A stretch of DNA of 64,000 bases from Thiogranum sp963752745 (GTDB taxonomy: Bacteria > Pseudomonadota > Gammaproteobacteria > DSM-19610). Position numbers and translations under genes: made by a program. How positions within the stretch are numbered: position 1 is the stretch's first letter; each line of letters begins with the position of its first letter. Shown here piece after piece: positions 8,797 to 18,287 of this stretch. The DNA is taken from NCBI GenBank assembly GCA_963752745.1, contig CAVWAK010000012.1:1-64000 (forward strand), given 5' to 3'. The notes below the pieces were generated by a model. The model saw only the letters and a list, made by a program, of their open reading frames with translations. It was not told the DNA's origin and searched no databases.

Positions 8797-10275
8797 ATGA
8801 TTTCTAATTTGGGTTTTGGCACGATTACTTCTCAGGGCGTTGGTTCGAATCTCGATATTGCCAGCATTGTCAGCAGTCTAATGCAGATAGAGCGGATTCC
8901 GCTCGATCGATTGATTGCGCAAAAAGACAGTTTTGATGCCAAAATATCCTCACTCGGGACGATAAAGAGTTCACTGTCAACATTTGAAACGGCACTATCT
9001 ACCCTGACGTCGGGTTCCGGTTTACTGGCCAACAAGGCCGACTCTTCCGATACCGCGATCGTAAATGCGACCGGCATAAGCGGTGCCATTGCGGGCAATT
9101 ATGCCATTGAAGTAAGCCAGCTTGCTCAGTCGCAAAAGCTGGTGGCAGCCGGACAGGCAGACGCCACGGCGGCCATTGGTGGTGGTACATCGACGACTTT
9201 GACTATCGATTTGGGTGCTATTTCCGGTGGTACCTTTGACCCCGTTACCGGCACCTATAGCGGCGCCAGTTTTACGCCAAATGCGGCGGGTTCCGTCGAT
9301 ATCACGATTGATAGCAGCAACAATACCCTGGAAGGCATTCGGGATGCGATCAATGCAGCTGACGCAGGCGTGTCGGCAACGATTGTCAATGATGGCGATG
9401 CCACGAATCCTTACCGTTTAGTACTGAGTTCAGCAAATAGCGGCATAGATCAGAGTGCTCGTATTGCTGTTACGGGCGACGCCACCCTGTCCGCCCTGTT
9501 AAGCCATGACCCGGCCGGCACGCAAAATTTCTCGGAAAATGTTACCGCCCAGAATGCCCTGTTTACCGTGGACGGTATTTCCATTACCAAGTCATCCAAT
9601 AAGGTAACGGATGTGATTCAGGGCGTCACTCTGGATCTGCTCGAGGAAACAAGCGGGACGCCAATAACGGTTTCTGTATCGCAGGATGCCGACAGCGCCA
9701 AAAACACTATTGAGGAATTCGTCAATAGCTACAATGCCTTTATTGACCTGGTCAGGGAGGAGACTAAATCAAGCATTGATGACGGTGAAGCTGGAGCCCT
9801 GGCCGGCGATTCCACAACACGTCAAATGGAGACCTTTCTTCGTACCGCGCTAAGCCAGGCCCCGACAGGCATCACTGGGGCATACACCAACCTGTCCAGT
9901 ATTGGTGTTGAGTTTCAGCGTGACGGTAAGCTTGCCCTGAATGAGACAACGTTAAGTGCCGCCATACAGGCCGATAGCAAAAATGTTGAAGACCTGTTTT
10001 CCTCCACCGACGGTTATGCAACACGGCTTGATACTATTGTGTCGGAAATGCTGGCGTTTAATGGAACCATTGATACACGGACGAATGGTTTTAAAGACAG
10101 GATCAGCAGTCTGGAGGATCGGCAAGTGACCCTGGAGAGCCGCCTTGACAGGACTGAATTGCGCTTGCGTACGCAATTTACCAAGCTTGATGTGCTGATG
10201 GCCAACATGAACGCAACCAGCGGTTTTTTGACACAACAACTTGACATTCTTAATGCTCAAACATCAGGTGGCTAG
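8797..10275 (+). CDS. fliD: Flagellar hook-associated protein 2 (filament cap)
   Basis: A 492-residue FliD. The N-terminal FliD_N region (residues 1-100, GFGTITSQGVGSNLDIASIV start) and the C-terminal D0 helix region (about 400-492, ending in FLTQQLDILNAQ) are both present. A threonine- and glycine-rich middle forms the cap plate domains. FliD sits at the filament tip and inserts flagellin subunits. The length is ordinary for the family. A sigma-54 promoter lies just upstream. No fliS chaperone gene follows, although fliS is the usual neighbour. This copy is intact, whereas the mirrored copy at 1-433 is broken. Confidence 0.96.
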   Translation: MISNLGFGTITSQGVGSNLDIASIVSSLMQIERIPLDRLIAQKDSFDAKISSLGTIKSSLSTFETALSTLTSGSGLLANKADSSDTAIVNATGISGAIAGNYAIEVSQLAQSQKLVAAGQADATAAIGGGTSTTLTIDLGAISGGTFDPVTGTYSGASFTPNAAGSVDITIDSSNNTLEGIRDAINAADAGVSATIVNDGDATNPYRLVLSSANSGIDQSARIAVTGDATLSALLSHDPAGTQNFSENVTAQNALFTVDGISITKSSNKVTDVIQGVTLDLLEETSGTPITVSVSQDADSAKNTIEEFVNSYNAFIDLVREETKSSIDDGEAGALAGDSTTRQMETFLRTALSQAPTGITGAYTNLSSIGVEFQRDGKLALNETTLSAAIQADSKNVEDLFSSTDGYATRLDTIVSEMLAFNGTIDTRTNGFKDRISSLEDRQVTLESRLDRTELRLRTQFTKLDVLMANMNATSGFLTQQLDILNAQTSGG

Positions 10276-10517
10276 TCGACGACCGGGCTGCCATGTGTCA
10301 GTGTTTACTACCGACTCAAGGAAGATAAATCGGACCGGAGGTGAGTCCGACGCCCCACCCCTCCACCAGCCCGGCAGGCCACTACCCACTAATGAGCCGT
10401 AACTAGAATATAATCCCCGCTACGCTTACTCTGACGCTGAAACAACTGGTAACCCCGCAGATAGATGGCAAATTCCGCCAGGGCTGCGACAGGAATCCAC
10501 ACTGAGTAAAACCCGAA

Positions 10518-11243
10518 ATGTCCGCCACCCTTCTCGAGCATGAAGCTCACGTCTGGCTGGTAAAGCCGGAATCGATCCGCGACAGCGCCGTACTGGCTGA
10601 TTTTCGCGCCGTGCTATCTGCACAGGAACGCAAACAGTGCGACCGTTTCCATTTCCCGGAAGACAGTCACCGATACCTGGTCTCACATGCCATGCTGCGC
10701 CAGGTGCTTTCCGGCTACGCCGACCTGGCTCCGGCCGACTGGCGTTTTTCCCGTTCAAAACACGGTCGTCCCGAAATCGCCAACAGCGAGGTTCCCGGTA
10801 TCCGCTTTAATCTCACCCACACGCGCGGGCTCGCCGCCTGCATCGTCACCCAAAGCAATGAATGCGGCATCGATGCCGAGAAACTGGATCCACGCCATCA
10901 CATGACGGGCATCGCGCAACGCATGTTTTCTGCGGAGGAGTATCATCAATTGGAGCAGCTAAACGGTGCGGAGCTGACCGAGGCATTCTTTAGCCGCTGG
11001 GTCTTGCGCGAGGCCTTCGTCAAGGCCAAGGGTATAGGCATCTCCTACCCGACACACAAGCTGCATTTCGATATCCAGGACGACAACAAAATCCGGGTAC
11101 GCTTTGACCCGGACCTTGATGAAGGCGATAGCTATTGGCAGTTCAGACTTCTGAGGCTCACTGAAGAACATATCACGGCAATCGCCCTGCGGAGGGACAG
11201 GCCTGCCGATTTCCGCATTGTGAAGCACACCTTCAAGCGCTAG
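10518..11243 (+). CDS. 4'-phosphopantetheinyl transferase (Sfp type)
   Basis: A 241-residue Sfp/HetI-type enzyme that moves phosphopantetheine from CoA to a carrier-protein serine. The two family motifs are visible: CGIDAEKL near residue 115 (metal-binding Asp) and WVLREAFVKAKGIG near residues 161-174. It probably serves an acyl or peptidyl carrier protein encoded elsewhere, since no synthase or carrier gene is in the window. It is convergent with flgL and the two stop codons share the palindrome CTAG at 11240-11243. The ribosome site is weak. No flagellar role is evident, and its place between fliD and flgL may be incidental. Confidence 0.9.
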   Translation: MSATLLEHEAHVWLVKPESIRDSAVLADFRAVLSAQERKQCDRFHFPEDSHRYLVSHAMLRQVLSGYADLAPADWRFSRSKHGRPEIANSEVPGIRFNLTHTRGLAACIVTQSNECGIDAEKLDPRHHMTGIAQRMFSAEEYHQLEQLNGAELTEAFFSRWVLREAFVKAKGIGISYPTHKLHFDIQDDNKIRVRFDPDLDEGDSYWQFRLLRLTEEHITAIALRRDRPADFRIVKHTFKR

Positions 11244-12139
11244 AGGAAATTGAACAGGTTCAGATTCTGAACCTTCACAAACGCCTGCTGGGCAGCCTGC
11301 AGGGTAAGACTTTCCTGGCTCAACCGGCTGGCCGCCTCGGCGTAGTCGAGATCTTCTATCCCGGAACGTGTCACTTCGAGCTGCAGCAGCAGGGCTTCGT
11401 TTATGCCTTGCTGACTTTCGAGTGCATTCAGACGCGCCCCGGCCGTCGCCCTGAATCCCACCAGATGTTCCATGGCCCTATCGATCTGGGCCAGGTTACT
11501 GCTGGGTACATTGGCTTCCAGGTCACTAGCAAGGGTTTCAAGGGTTGCAAAAACGCTCTCAAAGCCCCCGCCGCCGTCCGGTATATCCATGAACACGGCC
11601 TGCCCGGAATCGCCATCGGCGATCTGCCGCGCCGGCGCGACCTGGATCAGGCGCTGTCCCTGATCACCGGCATAGCTGAACACACCGGGCGCAGTCTCAC
11701 TGAAGGGCGTCGTCTGCACCTGGTAACCCGAAAACATAAATTGGCCGTTACCCAGCTTGCGGTTGGCCAACCCCATCACTTCGTCGGCCAACTGGCGGAT
11801 CTCGAGAGAAATCGCAGTTCGCTCTTCAAGACCATAGGTGTTATTCAGGCCTGCCACAGCCAGTTCCCTGACACGCAGCAAGGCATCCCCCACCGACCCC
11901 AACGCACCCTCCTCCAATTCCAGACGGCTACGCGCGGCAAGTATATTGTCCTGGTACTGTGCCGTGATCTTGGCTGATTCGGACAGGCCAACCAGTCGTG
12001 CCGCACCGGTCGGATCGTCGCTGGGGCTATTGATACGTTTGCCGGTTGATAGCTGGTTTTGCGTTTTAAACAGCTTCACCTGCTGGTCAAGCATTGCATT
12101 CACGCTCTGGCGGAACATCTGCAAAGTACCGATACGCAT
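11240..12139 (-). CDS. flgL: Flagellar hook-associated protein 3 (hook-filament junction)
   Basis: 299 residues with the flagellin-like N-terminus (MRIGTLQMFRQSVNAMLDQQ, then NQLSTGKRINSPSDDPTGAARL) and a C-terminal helix ending in QNLNLFNFL. FlgL joins FlgK to the filament. Length is typical. It is the last gene of the minus-strand flg block, 2 bp after flgK, so it is translated from the same message. Confidence 0.96.
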   Translation of the reverse strand: MRIGTLQMFRQSVNAMLDQQVKLFKTQNQLSTGKRINSPSDDPTGAARLVGLSESAKITAQYQDNILAARSRLELEEGALGSVGDALLRVRELAVAGLNNTYGLEERTAISLEIRQLADEVMGLANRKLGNGQFMFSGYQVQTTPFSETAPGVFSYAGDQGQRLIQVAPARQIADGDSGQAVFMDIPDGGGGFESVFATLETLASDLEANVPSSNLAQIDRAMEHLVGFRATAGARLNALESQQGINEALLLQLEVTRSGIEDLDYAEAASRLSQESLTLQAAQQAFVKVQNLNLFNFL

Positions 12140-12141
12140 GC

Positions 12142-13803
12142 TTATCTCCCCACCGCGCTCAACAAGGTCTGAAAGGTGGTTTCGGCCACCGTAATCACCT
12201 GTGCAATTGCCTGGTAGGCCTGCTGGAAACGAATCAGGTCGGCGGCTTCCTCATCAAGGTTGACACCTGACAGGTTATCACGGGATTCCTGCGCCTGAGT
12301 CCGTAGCGCCGCCTGCGCTGTGGCGGTTATTTCAGCACTGCGGGTCTGTGTACCCAACTGGCCGATCAGCTGGCCGTAGGCGCCCTGGAAACTGGTGCTG
12401 CCATTCTCCATGGTCAGTGATGTCTGCAAACCGGCCAGTAACAGGGCATTCCTGTTATCACCCGGCGCCGGGCCAGCGGCCGGCGATGCGGCTGCAATTT
12501 CACGCGTATTGCTGATCAGAACATCCATTCCTGCTGCACCGCTGCGGGTTGGACGGATCAGGAAACGATCCCCGAGCGCAGCGCCCGCGGTGACTTCGAC
12601 GCTGAGCCCGTCGAACAGAAACGGGTCTGCTGGTGTACCTGTGCCGGTCATGGGCACCGCCTGCCCGTCGCTGACCCGGCTGAGTGACCACACCGCACCA
12701 TCAAAAGCCAGAGTGTAATCTTCCGTGGTCAGGTTATCGATATTGGCTGTATCAAAGGTGGCGGTTACGGTCGCCGTGCCAGTGTTATTGGTACTGTCCG
12801 CGACCTGCGGTGTGGTTACAGAGAAATAGTTCGCTCCCGCCACACCGTCGAGGTCCATACCCGCCGTATGCTGGATATTGAATGTTGTACCCAGGCTGAT
12901 GGCAATACGTCCCAGCGAATTTTGTGCCGAATTCAGCACCTGGTCACGAAAATCCAGCACCGCGCCGAGCTGGCCACCGGAAAGGTTATCGGTAATGGTG
13001 GCGGAGCCACCACCACCGACAATCGCAATCTCTGCCCGGCTGGCATCAAAATCATTACGTTCTGTCTGTAGTGGAGAATTCAGGAAGCGGGTCACCAGCG
13101 TCTGGCCACTGCCGACAAACACATTCACCGCACCGTCATCCTGCTGCACCGTGCGCACTGAAACCAGCTCTGACAAGCGATTAATCATGCCGTCACGCTT
13201 GTCGAGTAGATCGTTCGGCACGGCGCCGCTACCCTGGCTGCTGGCATCGACAATGCTTCGATTGGTGTCGGCTATGCCTGCGCTCAGGTCATTGATCTCA
13301 GTTACGATCGTATCGAGGTTGTCATTGATCTCACGGCGCATGGCGTCGATCTGTCTGTCCAGGTTCTGGACTCGCGCCACCAGTGAACCGGATTCAGACA
13401 ACAGCACCTGCCGCGCCGGGATGGAGGCCGGATCATCAGCAACAGTTTGTACGGCATTGAAGAAACTTTCCAGGCCTGCTCCCAGACCCGCATCGGTATC
13501 ACCCAGCAGATTGGTCACGCGTTCGGAAAAGCGGAAAAAGGTTTCATACTGGGAAGAGGAACTGCTTGTTTCACGCAAGCGGTCAACCGTGAACTGGTCG
13601 AACATGCGCTCGATACTTTCTATTTTGACACCGTTACCGATGTAACCCTGGCCGGTAAAACTGGCCTGCCGGGTTCCCAACTCGATACGCTGACGCGAAT
13701 AGTTTTCGTTGTTCGCATTACTGATGTTGTTACCGGTCACCGATATGGCACGCTGGAAGGCCTGCAAACCGGAAGCGGCTGTGCCGAGCAGTCCTACCGC
13801 CAT
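12142..13803 (-). CDS. flgK: Flagellar hook-associated protein 1 (hook-filament junction)
   Basis: 553 residues. The N-terminal rod/hook motif (SGLQAFQRAISVTGNNISNANNENYSRQ) and the C-terminal helix (GVNLDEEAADLIRFQQAYQAIAQVI) are the parts FlgK shares with axial proteins. It is the first junction protein on the hook, followed by FlgL. It is encoded between flgJ and flgL. A gap of about 64 bp from flgJ contains no recognisable sigma-28 or sigma-54 site. Confidence 0.97.
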   Translation of the reverse strand: MAVGLLGTAASGLQAFQRAISVTGNNISNANNENYSRQRIELGTRQASFTGQGYIGNGVKIESIERMFDQFTVDRLRETSSSSSQYETFFRFSERVTNLLGDTDAGLGAGLESFFNAVQTVADDPASIPARQVLLSESGSLVARVQNLDRQIDAMRREINDNLDTIVTEINDLSAGIADTNRSIVDASSQGSGAVPNDLLDKRDGMINRLSELVSVRTVQQDDGAVNVFVGSGQTLVTRFLNSPLQTERNDFDASRAEIAIVGGGGSATITDNLSGGQLGAVLDFRDQVLNSAQNSLGRIAISLGTTFNIQHTAGMDLDGVAGANYFSVTTPQVADSTNNTGTATVTATFDTANIDNLTTEDYTLAFDGAVWSLSRVSDGQAVPMTGTGTPADPFLFDGLSVEVTAGAALGDRFLIRPTRSGAAGMDVLISNTREIAAASPAAGPAPGDNRNALLLAGLQTSLTMENGSTSFQGAYGQLIGQLGTQTRSAEITATAQAALRTQAQESRDNLSGVNLDEEAADLIRFQQAYQAIAQVITVAETTFQTLLSAVGR

Positions 13804-13867
13804 GACGCAGACTCCGACCGTGTGTAACAGCTTGCAAAATCAAACTTCATGAAACTGTACCTCGTCA

Positions 13868-14836
13868 TTAGCTTAACGGCTCCCGGGTGATTGCCTTGAT
13901 GTCAGAAATCGTTTCGCGGAGCGATGCACTGTTCATGATCCGATTAATTTTCCCCGAATAATCCGGGTCCGTGGCATAGCCCGCTTCCGATAGCGCGCGG
14001 GCAAATGCCGGCGCATCATTAGCCTGGCGCAGTGCCTCGCTGTAGCGTGGATTGCGTTTCAGAAAATCAACATAGTCGGAAAAGCTCTCTTCCGGCGAAG
14101 CGTAGGCGCGAAACGCCGCACGCTCCTTGCGCATCAGCCCGTCCCTGAACTCAACGGTTTCCGTTACCGCTCGCTCTCCCTGCCAGCCTGCATCCGCCTT
14201 GATACCAAACAGGTTGTAGCTATTGCTGCCATCGTTGCCGCGGATCATATGCTTGCCCCAACCGGTTTCCAGTGCTGCTTGGGAAATCAGTAATTCCGGA
14301 CGGGTACCTAATTCGTCAGCGGCGCGCCGGGCATGTGGCCAGAGCGCCTTTACAAATGATTCAGGTGAATCGGGTCTCCAGTCATCCCGTTCTGTATTTT
14401 TTTCAGTTGCGTTACGAGGTGCAGAATCTATACTGACTGCTTCCGGTGCCCGGCGTAACGTTTCCTGTTGAAGAGCATGCTGGACCGGACTGGCTGGCAC
14501 CACTCCTTCCGGTTGCGTATCAGTCGATCCACCTTCCATGCGACTTAGCTGCTGCACCATCATGTCTGCAAGACCCAGGCTGTTGCGTTTGCTAAGGTCG
14601 ATGGCGATTTGCTGGTCAAACATCGACTGGTAGGTCTTCACGTGATCGCTATCCATCAAGCCTTCGCCCAGGTTGGCGTCACGCATGCTCTTCAGCATCA
14701 TTTGGATAAATATGGCTTCGAATTGGCCGGCAATCTCGCGCAGGCTTTCTTCGCTGTTGTCCCGGGCGCCGGCACGCAGCGCCGACAACCCCTGGAAGTC
14801 GGTATAAACATCAGCATGTGAAACTGGCGTAGTCAT
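13868..14836 (-). CDS. flgJ: Flagellar rod-assembly muramidase FlgJ
   Basis: 322 residues with the two classic FlgJ parts. An N-terminal rod-cap domain (about 20-110, AGQFEAIFIQMMLKSMRDA) is followed by a linker and a C-terminal glucosaminidase domain (about 165-320) with the catalytic glutamate in SQAALETGWGKH and a typical NLFGIKAD segment. It opens peptidoglycan locally for the growing rod. It follows flgI by 17 bp in the same operon. Confidence 0.96.
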   Translation of the reverse strand: MTTPVSHADVYTDFQGLSALRAGARDNSEESLREIAGQFEAIFIQMMLKSMRDANLGEGLMDSDHVKTYQSMFDQQIAIDLSKRNSLGLADMMVQQLSRMEGGSTDTQPEGVVPASPVQHALQQETLRRAPEAVSIDSAPRNATEKNTERDDWRPDSPESFVKALWPHARRAADELGTRPELLISQAALETGWGKHMIRGNDGSNSYNLFGIKADAGWQGERAVTETVEFRDGLMRKERAAFRAYASPEESFSDYVDFLKRNPRYSEALRQANDAPAFARALSEAGYATDPDYSGKINRIMNSASLRETISDIKAITREPLS

Positions 14837-14853
14837 AACCGGAGTGAAATTCC

Positions 14854-15954
14854 CTAGATCACCATGAGTTCAGCACGTAGCGAGCCCGCCTGCTTCAACG
14901 CCTGCAGTATCGCAACAATATCAGCCGGAGTAGCACCGACACGATTTACACCATCCACTACATCCTGCAAGGTAATAGTCGGCGGGATCATGAAAGTGTG
15001 ATTGTTTTTGAAACCTACGTCGATATCACTCTGGTCAGTGACCACAGTGCGGCCGCGACGTGCAAATGCACCCGGCTGGCTGGCCTGCTGATTCTCGGTA
15101 ACGGTGACGACCAGCGTACCGTGTGACACGGCGGCCGGAAGTAATTTTACGTTTGCCCCGATAACAACAGTTCCGGTTCTTGAATTTATAACCACACGTG
15201 CAGCGGCTTCACCCGGCATAACAGAGATATTCTCCACCAGTGAAGCGAAGGCGACACGCTGAGAGGGATCCTTTGGCGCACTGACCTGGATAGACACCGC
15301 GTCTATAGGCCGCGCGATGCCTGGACCAACCATCTCATTGATAGCACCAGCCAGTCGGTTGGCAGTGGTGAAATCAGAATGATTCAAATTGAGAGTAATA
15401 AAGTCGCCCTGCAAAAACGGGTTATTGACCACCCGCTCTACTGTCGCGCCATTAGGAATGGTGCCGACACTGGGGATGTTAACTGTGATATTGGAGCCAT
15501 CCGCACCTGACGCGTTCAGACCACTCACCAGCAGGTCTCCCTGGGCCATGGCATAGACCCGGCCATCCGCACCTTTAAGCGGTGACATTAACAGAGCTCC
15601 ACCACGCAGGCTCTTGGCATTACCAATAGAAGAGACTGTAACGTCAATGGTCTGCCCTACCTTGGAAAATGCCGGCAGACGCGCATGAATGGCAACAGCA
15701 GCGACATTCTTGAGCTGTGGACTGCTACCTGGCGGTAAAGTGATACCAAATTGTTTCAACATGTTTTCCAACGACTGCACGGTAAACGGCGTCTGGCTGG
15801 TCTGATCACCGCTGCCATCCAGACCCACGACCAGTCCGTAACCAACCAGCTGGTTGTCGCGTACCCCGGCAACATGGGTCAAATCCTTGATGCGCTCGGC
15901 ACCAGAAGGCACCGATAGCAGTAACAGACTGAAGAACACAAACAGCTTATGCAT
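14854..15954 (-). CDS. flgI: Flagellar P-ring protein FlgI
   Basis: About 366 residues from the start chosen here, which gives a clean signal peptide (MHKLFVFFSLLLLSVPSGA) and an AGAGA-type ribosome site. In-frame starts at 15969 and 15990 would add residues and, for the latter, overlap flgH. The mature protein begins ERIKDLTHVAGVRDNQLVGYG, the usual FlgI start, and ends in LVRAELMVI-type sequence. FlgI forms the periplasmic bushing around the rod and needs FlgA, encoded at 23257, for assembly. Confidence 0.95.
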   Translation of the reverse strand: MHKLFVFFSLLLLSVPSGAERIKDLTHVAGVRDNQLVGYGLVVGLDGSGDQTSQTPFTVQSLENMLKQFGITLPPGSSPQLKNVAAVAIHARLPAFSKVGQTIDVTVSSIGNAKSLRGGALLMSPLKGADGRVYAMAQGDLLVSGLNASGADGSNITVNIPSVGTIPNGATVERVVNNPFLQGDFITLNLNHSDFTTANRLAGAINEMVGPGIARPIDAVSIQVSAPKDPSQRVAFASLVENISVMPGEAAARVVINSRTGTVVIGANVKLLPAAVSHGTLVVTVTENQQASQPGAFARRGRTVVTDQSDIDVGFKNNHTFMIPPTITLQDVVDGVNRVGATPADIVAILQALKQAGSLRAELMVI

Positions 15955-15977
15955 AAATTTCTCTGTCATGCCATTCA

Positions 15978-16694
15978 TCAGTAGGGCCATATCGGACTGT
16001 TAAAGAAGCGCGCCAGCCACCCCATGCTATTGGAATCATGCAGGAAGCCTTTGCCACTGTAGGTAATGCGTGCATCACCCATCTTGTTCGAGGAAATAGC
16101 GTTGTTGGGCCCGATGTCCTGTGGCCGTACAATGCCCGAAATCTGGATAAATTCTTCACCCTGGTTCAGGGTCAGCCACTTTTCACCACGTACCACCAGA
16201 TTGCCATTCGGCAAGACATCGGCGATGGTAACGGTAATCGCGCCACTCAAACTGTTGCTCTGGCTGGAGTCAGCCTCACCCTCAAACTCCCGGGTTGCCG
16301 ACAAATTCTGTTGCAAATTGTTATCCCGGTTACTGTCCAGCGGAATGAGGCCTGGCAAGTTAAATTGCGGGGAGGCACCGAAAAATGTCGGGTTGGCGAC
16401 AGTGGTCTCCTGATTCTTGTCAGCCGCGGTTTTTGCCGACTTGGACGCAGACGTGCTTTCCTGAAGAACTACTGTAATGACATCACCGATACGACGTGCC
16501 TTTACGTCTTCAAAAAGACGCACATCTCTGGCTGCCTGATAAATCCCGCCACCGTGTGTTTCTGTAGCAGTATAGGCTGCCGGCAATGTTGGTCTGTAAC
16601 TGTCCGGTGGCGGTGGCCTGGTGGCGCAGCCGCTGAACAACAGGACAGCAGTCAGTAGCGCAGTGCCCGTCAGTTTACTGTTTATCCGTTTCAT
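15978..16694 (-). CDS. flgH: Flagellar L-ring lipoprotein FlgH
   Basis: 238 residues with a lipoprotein signal (lipobox LLFSGC, near residue 23) and the FlgH body, including DVKARRIGDVITVVLQE and RGEKWLTLNQGEEFIQISGIVRPQDI. It forms the outer-membrane ring with the FlgI P ring. It lies between flgG and flgI in the usual order. Confidence 0.97.
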   Translation of the reverse strand: MKRINSKLTGTALLTAVLLFSGCATRPPPPDSYRPTLPAAYTATETHGGGIYQAARDVRLFEDVKARRIGDVITVVLQESTSASKSAKTAADKNQETTVANPTFFGASPQFNLPGLIPLDSNRDNNLQQNLSATREFEGEADSSQSNSLSGAITVTIADVLPNGNLVVRGEKWLTLNQGEEFIQISGIVRPQDIGPNNAISSNKMGDARITYSGKGFLHDSNSMGWLARFFNSPIWPY

Positions 16695-16718
16695 GACTTT
16701 TATATACTCAACCTATTC

Positions 16719-17501
16719 CTACAGGTTCTGCGTTACAAACTGCAGCATGCGGTCAGTCGTCTGTATGGCCTTGGAATTCATTTCATAGGCTCGCTGGGCT
16801 TCTATCATATTTACCAGCTCTTCCACGACATTTACGTTAGAAGTCTCAAGAGCACCCTGAGTTATGCTACCGAGACCGTTAAGGCCGGGCGTCCCCGTCG
16901 ACGGTGAACCACTGGATGCTGTTTCCTGATACAGGTTTTGGCCGACGGCCTGCAGGCCGGCAGGATTAATGAAATCTGCCAGCTGTATACTGCCAACCTG
17001 TGTAGGTGTTCCACTTCCTGGTGTCAATGCGGAAACCACGCCATCAGAACCAATGGTGACGCTGGTGGAATTGTTCGGCAGAGTGATGGCCGGTTGAATT
17101 ACGTAGCCGCTAGCGGTGACCAGCTGACCAGTCTCGTCCATCTTGAAGGAGCCATCGCGGCTATAGGCGATATTTCCGTCCGGCTGTAACACCTGGATAA
17201 AACCGCGGCCCTGAATCGCCACGTCCAGACTGTTATTGGTCTGGACGATGTTACCCAGGGTATGAATCTTCTCGGTTGCGACTGTGCGAACACCGGTACC
17301 CAGCTGCAAACCCGAGGGCAGGCGTGTGTCCTGCGAGGACTGGGCGCCCACCTGGCGTACGTTCTGGTAAAGCAGGTCTTCGAACACCGCACGATCCCTC
17401 TTGAAACCGGTGGTGTTGACGTTGGCCAGGTTGTTGGAGATCACACTCATGCGCATCTGCTGCGCTTCCAGCCCTGTTTTTGCAACCCATAGTGACTTCA
17501 T
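16719..17501 (-). CDS. flgG: Flagellar distal rod protein FlgG
   Basis: 260 residues. It has the N-terminal axial motif (WVAKTGLEAQQMRMSVISNNLANVNTTGFK) and C-terminal NVNVVEELVNMIEAQRAYEMNSK, both diagnostic of FlgG. Length is exactly that expected. It follows flgF by 24 bp. Confidence 0.97.
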   Translation of the reverse strand: MKSLWVAKTGLEAQQMRMSVISNNLANVNTTGFKRDRAVFEDLLYQNVRQVGAQSSQDTRLPSGLQLGTGVRTVATEKIHTLGNIVQTNNSLDVAIQGRGFIQVLQPDGNIAYSRDGSFKMDETGQLVTASGYVIQPAITLPNNSTSVTIGSDGVVSALTPGSGTPTQVGSIQLADFINPAGLQAVGQNLYQETASSGSPSTGTPGLNGLGSITQGALETSNVNVVEELVNMIEAQRAYEMNSKAIQTTDRMLQFVTQNL

Positions 17502-17525
17502 AGTCTATCCTCTTTACCTGTACGC

Positions 17526-18266
17526 TTAACCCAGATCCATGATCCGGGTGGTTTGTTCGTCCATTTGCTCAGCCGTCTCCATAATTTTTACTGACACTTC
17601 GAACTGTCGCGCCAGACTGATCATGTTGACCATGGCTTCAATCGTATTAACGTTGCTGGATTCGAGCACGCCACTGACCAGCGTCACATCGGTCGCCGGT
17701 TCCGCTGGCGCACCCTCTTTGGTGCGCAACAGACCGTCCCCACCCTTGACGAGATTTTCATGTTCTGGCGAGACCAGCTTGATACGGCCGACTTCCGCCA
17801 GGGTACTGGGCTGTTGACCGATTGGCCGCACGGTAATGGTACCGTCAAGACCTATTTCAAGATGTTCGTATTCCGGCACAACAATAGGACCGCTATCGCC
17901 CAGCACCGGATGATTCGCACCCGTGACCAGCTGACCATTGATATTGATTTTCAGGTTACCGGCACGGGTATAAGCTTCGCTACCATCCGGTGACTGCACA
18001 GCAATCCATCCATCACCATTTACAGCAACATCCAGTTGCCGACCGGTACTCTGCATTGCACCCTTGTCAAACGTTACGCCGGCATCTTCAGTTGTGGCAA
18101 ACGCCCGGGTATCAAAACCCGGGCCGCCGATCATCTGGGTACGAAAGTTCGCCAGGTCCTGCTGAAAACCCACTGTGTTGGCGTTCGCCAGGTTGTGGGT
18201 ATTCAGCGTCTGGGCATGCATTAACTGCTTACCCCCGTTGGCAACAACGAACAATACGCGATCCAT
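17526..18266 (-). CDS. flgF: Flagellar proximal rod protein FlgF
   Basis: 246 residues, starting MDRVLFVVANGGKQLMHAQ with the axial motif NTHNLANANTVGFQQDL, and ending with SNVNTIEAMVNMISLARQFEVSVK. It is a rod protein close to FlgG in sequence. It is placed between flgE and flgG as usual. Confidence 0.96.
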   Translation of the reverse strand: MDRVLFVVANGGKQLMHAQTLNTHNLANANTVGFQQDLANFRTQMIGGPGFDTRAFATTEDAGVTFDKGAMQSTGRQLDVAVNGDGWIAVQSPDGSEAYTRAGNLKININGQLVTGANHPVLGDSGPIVVPEYEHLEIGLDGTITVRPIGQQPSTLAEVGRIKLVSPEHENLVKGGDGLLRTKEGAPAEPATDVTLVSGVLESSNVNTIEAMVNMISLARQFEVSVKIMETAEQMDEQTTRIMDLG

Positions 18267-18287
18267 GATTAAGCTCCTGCGCTAACC

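Larger units (their letters stand above)
1..9245. repeat. Large inverted duplication (flagellin-fliD-maf), fold near 4504
   Basis: The left arm (1 to about 4488) is an imperfect reverse complement of the right arm (about 4520 to 9245). The arms meet at a 10-bp perfect stem, GCGGAGCTGG at 4479-4488 and its complement at 4520-4529, around a 31-nt loop. In the same mirrored order each arm carries the start of fliD, two flagellin genes and a maf-type gene. The left arm is about 220 bp shorter between matching points and has frequent indels. Long identical stretches (for example 3540-3700 against 5390-5550) alternate with clearly diverged ones (for example 2730-3000 against 6200-6400). It is either a decayed real duplication or a fold-back or strain chimera at a contig end. 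Confidence 0.9.

Noticed and set aside
1..9245. Invertible phase-variation cassette
   Set aside because: The segment between the arms is only 31 nt, so inversion would change nothing. No invertase gene or short recombination sites are seen.
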